DNA from: Brachypterus glaber | Taxonomy: Eukaryota; Arthropoda; Insecta; Coleoptera; Kateretidae | Reading direction: 5' to 3' | DNA length: 64,000 bases | Assembly: GCA_958510825.1 (NCBI GenBank) | Contig: OY294047.1 | Coordinates: 44,871,365-44,935,364, forward strand | In this document: positions 1-9,952 of the stretch, piece by piece | How positions within the stretch are numbered: position 1 is the stretch's first letter | Layout of the letters: each line of letters opens with the position of its first letter | Notes under the pieces: generated by a model | Told to the model about the DNA's origin: nothing | What the model saw: only the letters and a program-made list of their open reading frames with translations | Databases searched by the model: none | Position numbers and translations under genes: made by a program

Positions 1-7
1 AAAGTAT

Positions 8-75
8 AAAATTAGCAGCCTAGCGCTTTCGGCACCATTCCGGTACCATCCTCAGGGCAGGCCTTGTTAGGGTCA
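8..75 (-). mobile_element. Penelope-like element end with hammerhead-like fold
   Basis: On the minus strand the segment reads CTGAGGA, one T, GGTACC, a 5-nt loop, GGTGCC and then GAAAGCG. The two 6-mers can pair with one G-U wobble. A CTGANGA / stem / GAAA arrangement is known from the 3' ends of Penelope-like retroelements, where it can form hammerhead ribozymes. No coding sequence of such an element is present. The assignment rests on this motif and on its recurrence at 7140 and inside the 25361 palindrome. Confidence 0.4.
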
Positions 76-208
76 GCCTACTCTTATCTGTGCAGTAAAT
101 TACGGTCACATTGTATAACATTTAAAACATTTAAACATTTAAAAGGATTTACGAAACACAATTAAAAAGAAAAATCATTGTACAATGTCAAATGTCGGAA
201 CTAATAGT

Positions 209-512
209 ACTAGTGGGTAAAGTAACCTGCGAGGCGTTAGCCAAGCAGGTTAATTTTCGAGAGGGCAATATCGGTTTACCCATGAGTGCCATACAAGGTT
301 TTATCCAATAAATAGCTTAGAAATTCATATTTTTATTAAAAATTTTAATGACATTTACAAGAAAATAATTTGACAAGTGACAGTTGAGTGGGTAAAATAA
401 ATAATTATCCACTCAATAAATTAAAAGCCACGCGGGGGTTATTATTGAGTTTATCTATTTAAAATAAAGCTGGCAATTGTCTCATAATCTGTATGTATTG
501 GATAAAAATTTA
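209..512 (+). repeat. Dispersed repeat family A, copy 1
   Basis: Begins TAGTGGGTAAAGTAA and ends near GTATGTATTGGATAAAAA. It is nearly identical to 36540-36869 (same strand) and to 23855-24175 (opposite strand). Its left part is a palindrome: AACCTG and CAGGTT flank a small G+C-rich core GAGGCGTTAGCC. There is no open reading frame; it behaves like a non-autonomous DNA element. Confidence 0.8.
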
Positions 513-1713
513 TTTTGTTTCGCCCGAATATTAGCAAATTGGTTAAGGATTAAATTCAAACTTTATTATAATATGGTTGGCATTAGTACTAGATACATTT
601 TTAATTTATTTTATGTTTAGTTTAATAAATCAGAAAATTAAATGTGTGATGATGGAAGCTACATGACGGACGCTACAAAATTTCCACCAAAATTTTAATC
701 CTTTGTTTTATAATTTATCTCAAAGAAACAAAAACAACAACAACAACAATAATTTGAATCAAAAAACTCTAAATTTAACATTAAAATACAACACTACTTA
801 AATACAACACATGACTTATAACTGGAATTTCTTGTTTCGCCGATTTGAAACGAACTGTAACTTAATTTCGTAAAAAAGTGTTTTGACTAGATAAATGTTG
901 ATTATTTTTTTTAGGGTGCGTTCATTTTGTGGAAAATATAATTTTATTGGGGTATGTATTAATGAAAAATAGATTTATCTTAAATTAGAAATGTAAAATT
1001 TAGACTTTAAAAATTATATTTCATAATAAAAGTATGGCATATAAACAATTTTAAATTTTGCACCTTGTTATCAAATTCTATGGAACGGCTGAAATACAGA
1101 ACGCACTTAGGGGAGTGGGGGTATTACTTAACTTTACTATGCGTTAAGAGGAAGGACTGGGACTAATGTAGCGTTACGCAATGCTCTTTATTATTTTTAA
1201 AGGAATAAAAACGTTTCGTTTTTTTACGTATTTATAGAGGGGGTAAGTCACAGGGTTACGAAGCGTTACAAGACCTTAAGGGTTGCAACATTTTACATTA
1301 CTTATTTAAATAAAATATAACCACTTATGAGTAATTTGCGGACCTATATTTTTCAGAAGTTTTTTTACAGTTTTTATGTAGATTCACTCCATAATTTATT
1401 TAAACTATTTTCGAATTAATTTCCTTATCACTTTGTATTTAGAGAAATAAATTTTTAAATAAATCTTTATTTACTAACCTGTTTTATTTTTCTGTTTCAT
1501 CAATGTTTGTTTGGCTGAATCTGAAAGAGAAAAAAAGATGAATTAATATTTATTTGAAGTATGAATTCAAGGAGGGCTTCTTCTAAAAATAAAAGTTATT
1601 GATTAACATGTATTTTTTTAAAGACTGCTAAATAATTCAATGCAAAGCACATGAAGATTTTTTTAATAAACAATACAGTTTACTTAGTTAGATGATTTTT
1701 TCCCGTAGTATAA
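513..1713. other. AT-rich stretch without recognised features
   Basis: No coding potential or repeat boundary seen, apart from a short run of CAA triplets around 733-748 and a G-rich line near 1110-1120. Confidence 0.6.
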
Positions 1714-2533
1714 TATTGTAGGTTAGGTTTTTGTGGTATCGGGGGGTATTCAATTAAAAAACTTCTTTTCTCTAAATTGTGACGTTTCGATAGGGCCTTT
1801 CTATTGTTTTCGAACCTTTAATTAATAAATACTGAATTAGCATAATTAAGGGCCACTTGCACCAACTTTTGGTACGGGATTATCTCAGCTAAACCGGATT
1901 TAAGTTAAAAATGCTGCGTTCTGATTGGTCGGCCGTCAACTTAATCCAAGTTTAAAGTTAAACTATCATTGGTGCAAGTGGCCCTAACAACAATAAATTA
2001 AGGTATGAGCAAAATATTTTCTGCCACTACGCAAAAAAAAAATTATACTTACAAATTAAAATTCAAAGTCTCTCATTTGTCAACACATTTACAAACATTT
2101 TACCATAAAGTTGGACGTTATACATCCTATTTTAAATACATAAATACAATTTTTTACATAAAATTACAGATATAAACTTTGACAGGTTTGGACTTTTAAC
2201 CTGTCAAAGTTTATATCTGTTATTTTATGTAGAAAATTGTATTTATGTATTTAAAATAGGATGTATAACGTCCAACTTTATGGTAAAATGTTTGTAAATG
2301 TGTTGACAAATGAGAGACTTTGAATTTAAATTTGTAAGTATAAATATTTTTTTTTGCATAATGGCAGAAAATATTTTGCTCATACCTTAATTTATTGTTG
2401 TTAAATATGCTAATTCAGTATTTATTAATTAACGGTTCGAAAACGATAGAAAGGCCCTATCGAAACGTCACAATTTAGAGAAAAGTTTTTTAATTGAATA
2501 CCCCCCGATACCCTAAAAACCTAACCTACAATA
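1714..2533. mobile_element. Long foldback element (hairpin) with a nested MITE
   Basis: Two arms of about 340 bp face each other around a 10-nt loop near 2189-2198; the innermost stem is CAGATATAAACTTTGACAGG and its complement. The outer ends read TATTGTAGGTTAGG and CCTAACCTACAATA. The left arm is longer only because a 135-bp element (1850-1984) is inserted in it. AATACAGTTTAC occurs at both 1672-1683 and 2530-2541 and could be a target duplication if the element extends to 1684. No ORF. Confidence 0.85.
1850..1984. mobile_element. 135-bp MITE nested in the foldback, TAA target duplication
   Basis: Terminal inverted repeats GGGCCACTTGCACCA / TGGTGCAAGTGGCCC enclose an AT-rich core. TAA sits on both sides (1847-1849 and 1985-1987). 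The matching position in the other arm of the surrounding hairpin (around 2399-2406) has a single TTTAACAAC-type sequence and so acts as the empty site. A 3-bp TAA duplication fits the PIF/Harbinger type; that superfamily call is an inference. Confidence 0.8.
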
Positions 2534-2574
2534 CAGTTTACATCCAGAAAGCGTGAAAGAAAACTCCATGTTAA

Positions 2575-2690
2575 ATAGTTATTTATGATACAAGGATATA
2601 AACTACAGTTTTTCCGAACGAGCGTTAGCGAGACCGGCTGCACGGCTTAGTCCGAAGGAAAAGGTTATGTCCATATCTCATACAAATTGT
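2575..2690. repeat. Short palindrome with G+C-rich core
   Basis: Imperfect inverted repeat around CAAGGATATAAAC and its degenerate counterpart GGTTATGTCC, enclosing GAGCGTTAGCGAG (2620-2632). It belongs to a set of unrelated palindromes in the window that share a small GAGC...GCGAG core. Confidence 0.55.
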
Positions 2691-2849
2691 TTTATTCAGT
2701 TGTAATCTATTATAAATATTTTTTCTGTTATTTATTCTAAAAAATAACCAACAAATGGCTCAAATTCTTTTATTTTCTATCATCTAGTATCTAGGAATCG
2801 ATTTTATTGAAATTTGGAATTAGGCTGAAGCAACTATAATCCAAATTTA

Positions 2850-3036
2850 TACGATGCGACTATTTATAGTATTTAAGTTTACCAGTTATACCAACCATTC
2901 ATAGTATGTTCTGTTCTCTATGGTTCTGTTTTATTCATTATCCAGCTATATAATACCTTCCGTTTCATAAGGTATTACGAATGAATGTATGTTGGTATAA
3001 CTGGTAAATTTAAATACTATAAATAATCGCATCGTA
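2850..3036. mobile_element. 187-bp foldback MITE
   Basis: Arms of about 47 bp begin TACGATGCGACTATTTATAG and end with the near-complement CTATAAATAATCGCATCGTA, with about 95 bp between. No ORF. The short open frame that starts just after it (3054) has no recognisable similarity. Confidence 0.75.
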
Positions 3037-3506
3037 AAAATTCGGACTACAAATTGTTTTGTTTGTGTATTTCTAGCGACCTTAACTTTTCCCTGCCCTC
3101 GATATCAAAGCCAAAAACATTCAAATTAGCCGGTAATTGGAACAACTGTGCACAGTTAAAAGTGCGTATGCGTATTCTAGATAGAAGAGTTATCAGTTCG
3201 TTGTTGGACATTCAATTGATCTCATTAATGCAGTTGTTGTCCTTAAAATTGAGCCTGGTTCGAGTTGACGTAAATTTTCTATTATATTAGTGCCACTGTG
3301 TCTGACACAAATTCACCGCAGCCATTCAAGTAATAGCCATTCATAAATCTGGGCTCTATTATTGTATTAGAGACATCTATTAGATAAATGTGTGAAGATA
3401 CGTGAAAAGGTATCATTTTGAACTGATAATTATAATTTGGTAAATTATTCAGTTGTTGTCCGAAATATATCGTCACAATGTGATATATTCCACATTATTG
3501 GACATT

Positions 3507-4026
3507 AACGAACTAATAACTCTTCTCTCTAGAATAGGCATTTCATGGGAGGCATAGCGTAGTGGCTAGCGCGTATGCATAGCAAGTCTACTATCGTGAG
3601 TTTGATTCTCACTGGCGCCGATTTGCCTTTTTCAGTTAATTAATAATTGAAATTTGGTGAAGGCGATAAGTGAAACGGACACTCCCTAGAAACTGGTTCG
3701 AAAGTCAGTATAAGCCGGTGTTTCCCTCTACTACTAGCCCACACAAGTCCTGGACTTAGGGGATGCTTAATTAAGTAGAATAGTACGAGGTTAAACAAAC
3801 AAACAAACAAACTATTCGTCAAAACTGACAAAACGTAGCCAACATAAACATTCGTCTGTCTTACTCGCATATCTTTGTTTTAACAGAGACAACAATACCA
3901 GTTACTGGTAATTGTTATTTTTCAGGCCTGAATATACCTTCTATTTGTTTACAAACAAACCGAGATGTTGGCTATGCTTTATTTTAACGGTATGCGTATT
4001 CTAGATAGAAGAGTTATCAGTTCGTT
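3507..4026. mobile_element. MITE (unit 1), interrupted by a SINE
   Basis: Terminal inverted repeats AACGAACTAATAACTCTTCT at the left and the complement-like AGAAGAGTTATCAGTTCGTT at the right. The uninterrupted relative is at 29484-29724 on the opposite strand and is about 240 bp long; the difference is the SINE. An internal palindrome (CAGTTACTGGTAATTG region, then CAGGCCTG) is shared by all copies. Confidence 0.8.
3548..3812 (+). mobile_element. tRNA-Ala-derived SINE, copy 1
   Basis: A 73-nt head (3548-3620) folds as a tRNA: acceptor GGAGGCA / TGGCGCC with two mismatches, D stem GCGT / GCGC, a 7-nt anticodon loop ATAGCAA with anticodon AGC at 3581-3583, and T arm GTGAG-TTTGATT-CTCAC. The A-box-like TAGCGTAGTGG and B-box-like positions are right for an internal pol III promoter. 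An unrelated body of about 170 bp follows and ends in five AAAC repeats (3793-3812), the usual SINE layout. Confidence 0.8.
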
Positions 4027-4330
4027 GTTGAACATTCAATTGATCTCATTAATGCAGTTGTTGTCCTTAAAATTGAGCCTGGTTCGAGTTGACGTAAATT
4101 TTCTATTATATTAGTGCCACTGTGTCTGACACAAATTCACCGCAGCCATTCAAGTAATAGCCATTCATAAATCTGGGCTCTATTATTGTATTAGAGACAT
4201 CTATTAGATAAATGTGTGAAGATACGTGAAAAGGTATCATTTTGAACTGATAATTATAATTTGGTAAATTATTCAGTTGTTGTCCGAAATATATCGTCAC
4301 AATGTGATATATTCCACATTATTGGACATT

Positions 4331-4850
4331 AACGAACTAATAACTCTTCTCTCTAGAATAGGCATTTCATGGGAGGCATAGCGTAGTGGCTAGCGCGTAT
4401 GTATAGCAAGTCTACTATCGTGAGTTCGATTCTCACTGGCGCCGATTTGCCTTTTTCAGTTAATTAATAATAGAAATTTGGTGAAGGCGATAAGTGAAAC
4501 GGACACTCCCTAGAAACTGGTTCGAAAGTCAGTATAAGCCGGTGGTTCCCTCTACTACTAGCCCACACAAGTCCTGGACTTAGGGGATGCTTAATTAAGT
4601 AGAATAGTACGAGGTTAAACAAACAAACAAACAAACTATTCGTCAAAACTGACAAAACGTAGCCAACATAAACATTCGTCTGTCTTACTCGCATATCTTT
4701 GTTCTAACAGAGACAACAATACCAGTTACTGGTAATTGTTATTTTTCAGGCCTGAATATACCTTCTATTTGTTTACAAACAAACCGAGATGTTGGCTATA
4801 CTTTATTTTAACGGTATGCGTATTCTAGATAGAAGAGTTATCAGTTCGTT
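4331..4850. mobile_element. MITE (unit 2), interrupted by a SINE
   Basis: Second copy of the 3507-4026 element, offset by exactly 824 bp, with the same SINE at the same position. The SINE insertion therefore happened before the tandem duplication. Confidence 0.8.
4372..4636 (+). mobile_element. tRNA-Ala-derived SINE, copy 2
   Basis: Same structure as copy 1. Its T loop reads TTCGATT, which matches the canonical B box better than the TTTGATT of copy 1; the anticodon stem differs by one base (TATGT instead of TATGC). The AGC anticodon loop and the AAAC tail are preserved. Confidence 0.8.
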
Positions 4851-4907
4851 GTTGGACATTCAATTGATCTCATTAATGCAGTTGTTGTCCTTAAAATTGA
4901 GCCTGGT

Positions 4908-6169
4908 TCTAAAAAATATGCACAACTTAGGGTTATTTGATCGGTGATTGCCTTGATTAGCTGGTTTGGACTTTTGATTTGGTGGTTGGTCGGTTTGAGC
5001 GTTTGAGCGTTTGAGGAAAACTTTTAGACTTTTAGAACGCCCAAACCACCAACTACAAAAACTCGAGAAAACCACCTTAATAAATGAATCTAACAAAACC
5101 ACCAATCCATCAGGCTGTCTTTTCCCCGAGGTTTTTCTTCATAGCTTTTGTCAAATATAAGCGAAGTATTTGAAGTTAAAATTAACGGAATATGAAGAAT
5201 GCAAACTAGTGGAAAAAGTGATATTCCAAAGAGATAACTTGAACACGAGCTTGTGTATATTTGCATGAATATAAGATATTTTTTAAACAGTGTCTTCCAA
5301 AAGTTAACGTGCAAAAAAGGCGCATAATTTAATGGCTTTTTGTTTTAGATGAAAAAATACAACAAGGGGTAACGGTGGTCTAACAATTAGCCCAAATTAT
5401 TTAGGTTATCGAATGGAACCTTTGCTTGTAAGTCTTCCAATGTAAGATGTCAAATAGTACAAGCAATATTGTGTCGCATAAACAACGAGTCTGTTCTAAT
5501 TTACACTTGACGTTTATTATTATATCTCATTCCCAAACATTGAACATTGAAATAATTTATTATAAATGAACCTTCTGCGTTATAAATTCTTACAAAAGGA
5601 AATATTTAATAATATTTAAATTAAATAAGTTTAAAAGTTTTTAGTACCCAGTCCGTCACTGATCATAAATGTATTTTTGACAAGGATTTTGATTTCGTTC
5701 TATTACTGATTTGTAAAAAATTGTTATTAAAGTTGGCACAATTTTTTTTGGATTAATTTCGGTGTGGGGTTAATTCAAAATACAAAAAAAAAATTGATAT
5801 TGGTGCAAAGTGGAATGTTTGTTCGGCATTAAATTTCGTGTTCTAAAGGGTATTTTTGGCATATACAGTATACTCTAAGTTCTTAAAAAACTTTTAAATG
5901 TCCAAACTACTTTCATACAATGTTTCTGCAACCGTGAATATCCCCTTAAGGGGCTTCTAAGGCCTTATAAGCTTAAAAGAAATTACAGCGTTCTAACTTT
6001 CTCGAAATTTCGACATAAAATTAAGTTTTAACTTTTTCAAAACTTTCTATGAAAGTAGGTTGGCCATTCAAAAATTTGTTCAGTGGGTACATACTCTATA
6101 TTGTCCCATATGCCATAAATTCTCTGCTTGAACCTGTACCTATATAATCCATTCACAATTAAACTGAAT
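4908..6169. other. AT-rich stretch without recognised features
   Basis: The minus-strand open frames of 74-81 residues at 4860-5314 show no domain or codon pattern. A short tandem GCGTTTGA occurs near 4997-5012. Nothing else is supported. Confidence 0.55.
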
Positions 6170-6898
6170 ATACAGGGTGATCAATAACTGGCATACCAAA
6201 ATTTAAGACGTGATTCTACATCCAAAAATATAAAAAAAAGTTTCTATAAAGGTTGGTCCGCAAATGAGCCCTAAGGGAGATACGGCCCTTTAAAATTGTA
6301 ATAAAAATAAGGTTTTTAATTAATTACTCTGGTACCCTTTAAGCTAGAGCGACGAGATTTTGCAAGTATACTAGTATTAATAAGGGCAATAAGTTTATGT
6401 TATTTTTTTTTAATTTATCCAGAGGCGTCCCTAGACGGAAAAATATATTAGGCTTAACACATTTTTGCCCCAATCTTTTTTATGTGTACTTTTTTTGGAT
6501 TTTTTGTAAAATATATGAATTCCTTGAGTAAAAATACATAAAAAATGCCCTAGAGTAACATATGTAACACTGTAGGAGCAACCGTTAAAATAAAATGCAA
6601 TTAAGAGAAAGTAACATTTTGTGCCACCAAAAACGTTACTTTTTAAAAGACGAATATTAAATTTAGGTGTTTGGGTAAAAAATACTTTTTTGCTTAGTTT
6701 TAAACGAAGAATCATCCTGCAGCATTAAAATTTTATTGATGCTTTTTTTTGTTCCTCATTCAATATTTCATCTTCGAAGAGCCGTAGCTTCCTTATGGCT
6801 CATTTCCGGACCAGCCTATATAGAAACTTTTTTTCATATTTTTGGATGTAGAATCACGTCTTAAATTTTGGCATGGCAGTTACTGATCACCCTGTATA
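6170..6898. mobile_element. Inverted-repeat DNA element with ACAGGGTG ends
   Basis: Ends ATACAGGGTGATCA...TGATCACCCTGTAT. The inverted repeats extend more than 100 bp inward through AAATTTAAGACGTGATTCTA and the region GGTCCG...ATGAGCC...AAGG. The interior has no intact transposase; the 94-residue minus-strand frame at 6431-6715 is unsupported. Related ends recur at 12330, 15600, 46992 and 59390. Confidence 0.8.
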
Positions 6899-7139
6899 TT
6901 TATGTATACATTTAATCTACATAAATATAAATTAAACAGATGTTCAAAAATTGAAATTATATTAATATAATTGGTATTGCTTATTTATTATGCAGTACAA
7001 ATATTAATTAAATGAACCAATACTTGGCACATGTATACATATAACATATATTTGTTATAGTATACATATTGTGTATGTAAACGTATACAGTAACAATAAA
7101 ACAACTTGAATTCGTAAACAATGTATAATATTAAAATCT

Positions 7140-7205
7140 TCGCCTAGCGCTTTCGTTTTACAACATCATCGGGGCAAGGCCTCGTCAGGGCATCCTACAT
7201 CAAAA
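7140..7205 (-). mobile_element. Penelope-like element end, second copy
   Basis: It shares CGCCTAGCGCTTTCG and the following spacing with the segment at 8-75. On the minus strand it reads CCGATGA, T, GTT, a 4-nt loop, AAC and then GAAAGCG, the same arrangement with a shorter stem and one change in the CTGANGA core. Confidence 0.35.
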
Positions 7206-7975
7206 CAAACGATAAACATTTATGTATAAAACTAAAATTACATTAAATATAGACTAAAAACTAACAAATAAATGTTCGAAATGGCATGACATTTTTTTAC
7301 AAGAAGTGAGGTTATGTTGTGTGTATACAGTAACATTATTACATTTTAAATAACTGTTTGATACTTGATCCACTTCAATCACCGAACACTAACTTCAATC
7401 TTGTTTTCAAAGCCTTCTATTTTTAAACCAATGTTTCTTGGAAGCAATTTGACACCTTATCCTTTTTCATGCAAATGGGTGTTGGCCACTTGACTTTTAT
7501 TAGTTATGCCAAAAGAATTAAATATTTGGGAACCAAGAACATGTGGTTTCAAAAAATGATATTGAAATATGAGAAGGGGATACTTAATAATAAGGTATCT
7601 CTGGGACATTTTTTTTAAGACCTTTAAATTGTCTGTAATAGTTAAAGTGCTACCCTGTAAAACGGTCCCATCAAATCTTACGTAAACGGTCCTGAAATCT
7701 TACGAAAATTCTATCAATAAAGTAGAAAATTGCAAATATCCCATCAACTTGATAGTTTTTCATGGTTTTTGATAAACTTTGCTAGCGTTTTCGTCACTTT
7801 AAAAAAGGAATTACTATTCCTTTTTGAAAAATCTTACGAAAATACCATTCTTGGTCCCATCAAATCCTACGCAAACTATCAAAGCCCATTTAGACTTTAT
7901 AAATTCCTATAGGATTTTGATAAGATTTGGCAGAACCGTTGTTATAGGGTAGTTAAAAGAAATAAAATATACAAT
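7206..7975. other. AT-rich stretch; degenerate internal repeats
   Basis: GGTCCCATCAAATC and TCTTACGAAAAT-type words occur several times between 7660 and 7930 on the same strand and as the complement, suggesting a decayed repeat. The 60-residue plus-strand frame there is not supported as a gene. Confidence 0.4.
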
Positions 7976-8636
7976 GGGAACGTTCAAGTATTACGTAACG
8001 AAAATTGTACCAAAATTCATACACTTCATACTCCGGTTCCCGCGTTATTAAAAGCTGTAGAGATTTTATATTTTGACTACACCGCCTAACACACCCCCTA
8101 TTTGGGGGGTAGCCAAAATATGAAATCTCTACAGCCTTTAATACACGGAAAAAAAATTATAGCTAGGAGCGCTATAACACATATACCAAGCAAATTATAA
8201 TCGCTTATTATATAAATACAAGGCTTTCTCTTACAATTATGGCAGTCAGTGTAAAAATTTATATGAAATACTTTAATTGTTTAGTGAATAATAAAATATA
8301 ACAAATAGTATGGCATTTATAGCTTAAATAGATTTAATTATTGTCCGTGCTAATAATTTTTATAATATAATAAAATTTCTGTAAATTTATAATAGTGCCT
8401 GTAATAAATATAATCGTGTCTGTAATATATATAATCGTTTCCAATCTATTTTTAACATTATTAGTTATTGTGTCCCTTATAACCTATAGCTTAAATCACT
8501 ATAATTTGCCACTGTTACCAAATATTTTATAATGTATAGCGCAGAGCCCACTAATTTCTTTCCGTGTAGCGCGAGAAACGGGGTATAAAGTGTATAAATT
8601 TTGGTACAATTTGCGTTACGTAATATATGAACAGCC
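7976..8636. mobile_element. Palindromic MITE (GAACGTTCAAGTATTACGTA family), interrupted
   Basis: Left end GGGAACGTTCAAGTATTACG and right end CGTTACGTAATATATGAACA are complementary. The uninterrupted copy is at 58333-58573 and an end fragment is at 36160-36183. The extra length here is the nested 423-bp element at 8144-8566. Confidence 0.85.
8144..8566. mobile_element. 423-bp MITE nested in the 7976 element, TA duplication
   Basis: Ends CACGGAAAAAAAATTATAG and CTAATTTCTTTCCGTG, flanked by TA at 8142-8143 and 8567-8568. The intact 58333 copy reads straight through the site (TTTAATAACGCGAG), which defines the insertion. TA duplication and CAC-type ends fit a Tc1/mariner-mobilised element. Confidence 0.85.
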
Positions 8637-8959
8637 CTTACAAATTTGACGATATAGTAAATTGGTTTTCTTAATTTAACCTCCTCAGGGACGAATTTTT
8701 TGTTTAAATTAATTTAGTAGCAAAAGTTAAAAATGCTTTTTATTGTCAAAACAAGTAAACACCTGAAGATGTGCGAATCTTGGCCATTGGATGTCGCTTG
8801 TGGTTGGAAACAAAGCAAATGGCAGCAGCTATAGCCACTGAGCAATAAGGAATTTGGTGATTTTCATTTTGCGGAGTTTATTTTTAAACGTACACATATG
8901 TGCCTATGTCCCTGAAGAGGTTAAAATTTATTTAATAAAAAAAATCGTTGTTATAATGA

Positions 8960-9760
8960 ATGTAGAGGAAATGCTCCTAATTTCGGATGGTTTCCAAATT
9001 TCGGATAGTAGTGTATTTAAGATACTGTCTGCAAAGGTAAACATAAACCTACTTTTATGTGAAGCCAAAAGTCAAACTAAATCCGTCCTGTAATATGATA
9101 ACGGTAGAGCTTCTCCCCTTTAAATGGCAGCACAAATCGTTTATATTGCAAATGGCAAATTCATAATTAAGCAATTTGAAAACGTAAACATTCTACAAAT
9201 TTCTAATCTAAAAAGCAGAAAGTTGCCTAATTTCGGATAGACCATTTTTGTGCATTTGATTCCCAATTTCGGATATCCGCAAGGTAATTATTATTCAGGA
9301 TAACCAACCATTAATTATTATTTTTATAATGATACAACAAACTAAGATAAACAATTTTGAAAAAACGAAAATTACCTAAGATACTAAGATATTCGAAATT
9401 GGGAATTATATTTCCTATAGTATTTCGTAGTATTTCGTAGAAACTCGCTTAATGATTAAATTACGTCTTAAATGTGAAGGAATAACAAGAAACATAAGCA
9501 ATGGGATCCAGATCTACTCTTGAAAAATTTTTTTCGGATATGTCCGAAATTAGGAGCCCTTTTTCAAATGCACAAAAATGCGCTGATTTTTTTTAACCGT
9601 GTTTTTTGGAAAAAATAAACTGTAATAAAATTGCTTTTATAATAAATCATGGTTCGCTATAATAAGTTGTATCTGGTTATATAAACAAAATATCAAAAAG
9701 TAATACCGAGTATTAAATATTGAATACATTGTAAATGGTATCCGAAATTAGGCGACTTTC
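8960..9760. repeat. Cluster of CTAATTTCGGATA motifs
   Basis: CTAATTTCGGAT or the closely related CCAATTTCGGATA / AAATTTCGGATA occurs at about 8978, 8995, 9226 and 9263 on the plus strand, and the complement (TATCCGAAATTAGG-like) at about 9538 and 9738. The segments 9221-9285 and 9525-9590 form an inverted pair. The 79-residue frame at 8854-9093 overlaps the motifs and is not a gene. Confidence 0.6.
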
Positions 9761-9769
9761 CTCTATACA

Positions 9770-9952
9770 TAAAGGCAAGGAATTTTAAGCATTGATACAA
9801 TAAAGTGTTCATCGGTGCAAAATTATTTTCAGTGTTCTTCAGACTGCATTATGAAAAATTTAAAAACAAGATTGCAATTTTAAGAATCTACCCAGACATT
9901 TTTTGAAGATTTCTTGTGACATAACGGTTAATAAATAAATAAATAAATAAAT
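9770..9952 (+). mobile_element. Possible non-LTR retroposon tail
   Basis: A non-repetitive segment ends in five to six TAAA repeats (9928-9952), a common tail of insect CR1/Jockey elements and SINEs. No coding sequence or target duplication was recognised, so this is a weak call. Confidence 0.3.

Larger units (their letters stand above)
3167..4907 (+). repeat. 824-bp tandem duplication (two full units and a partial third)
   Basis: The word TATGCGTATTCTAGATAGAA recurs at 3167, 3991 and 4815, an exact period of 824 bp. The third unit stops after GAGCCTGGTTCT near 4907. The units differ by only a few substitutions. Each full unit has about 305 bp of spacer and a MITE of about 520 bp that itself contains a tRNA-derived SINE. 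The pairs of identical 64- and 76-residue open frames on the minus strand are products of the duplication, not genes. Confidence 0.92.

Noticed and set aside
3548..3620. Functional tRNA-Ala gene
   Set aside because: Cloverleaf is present, but the acceptor stem has two mismatches and a 170-bp body with AAAC tail follows, so a SINE head fits better.
3282..4694. Duplicate 64- and 76-residue minus-strand frames
   Set aside because: Identical because the DNA is a tandem duplication containing a MITE and a SINE; no protein features.
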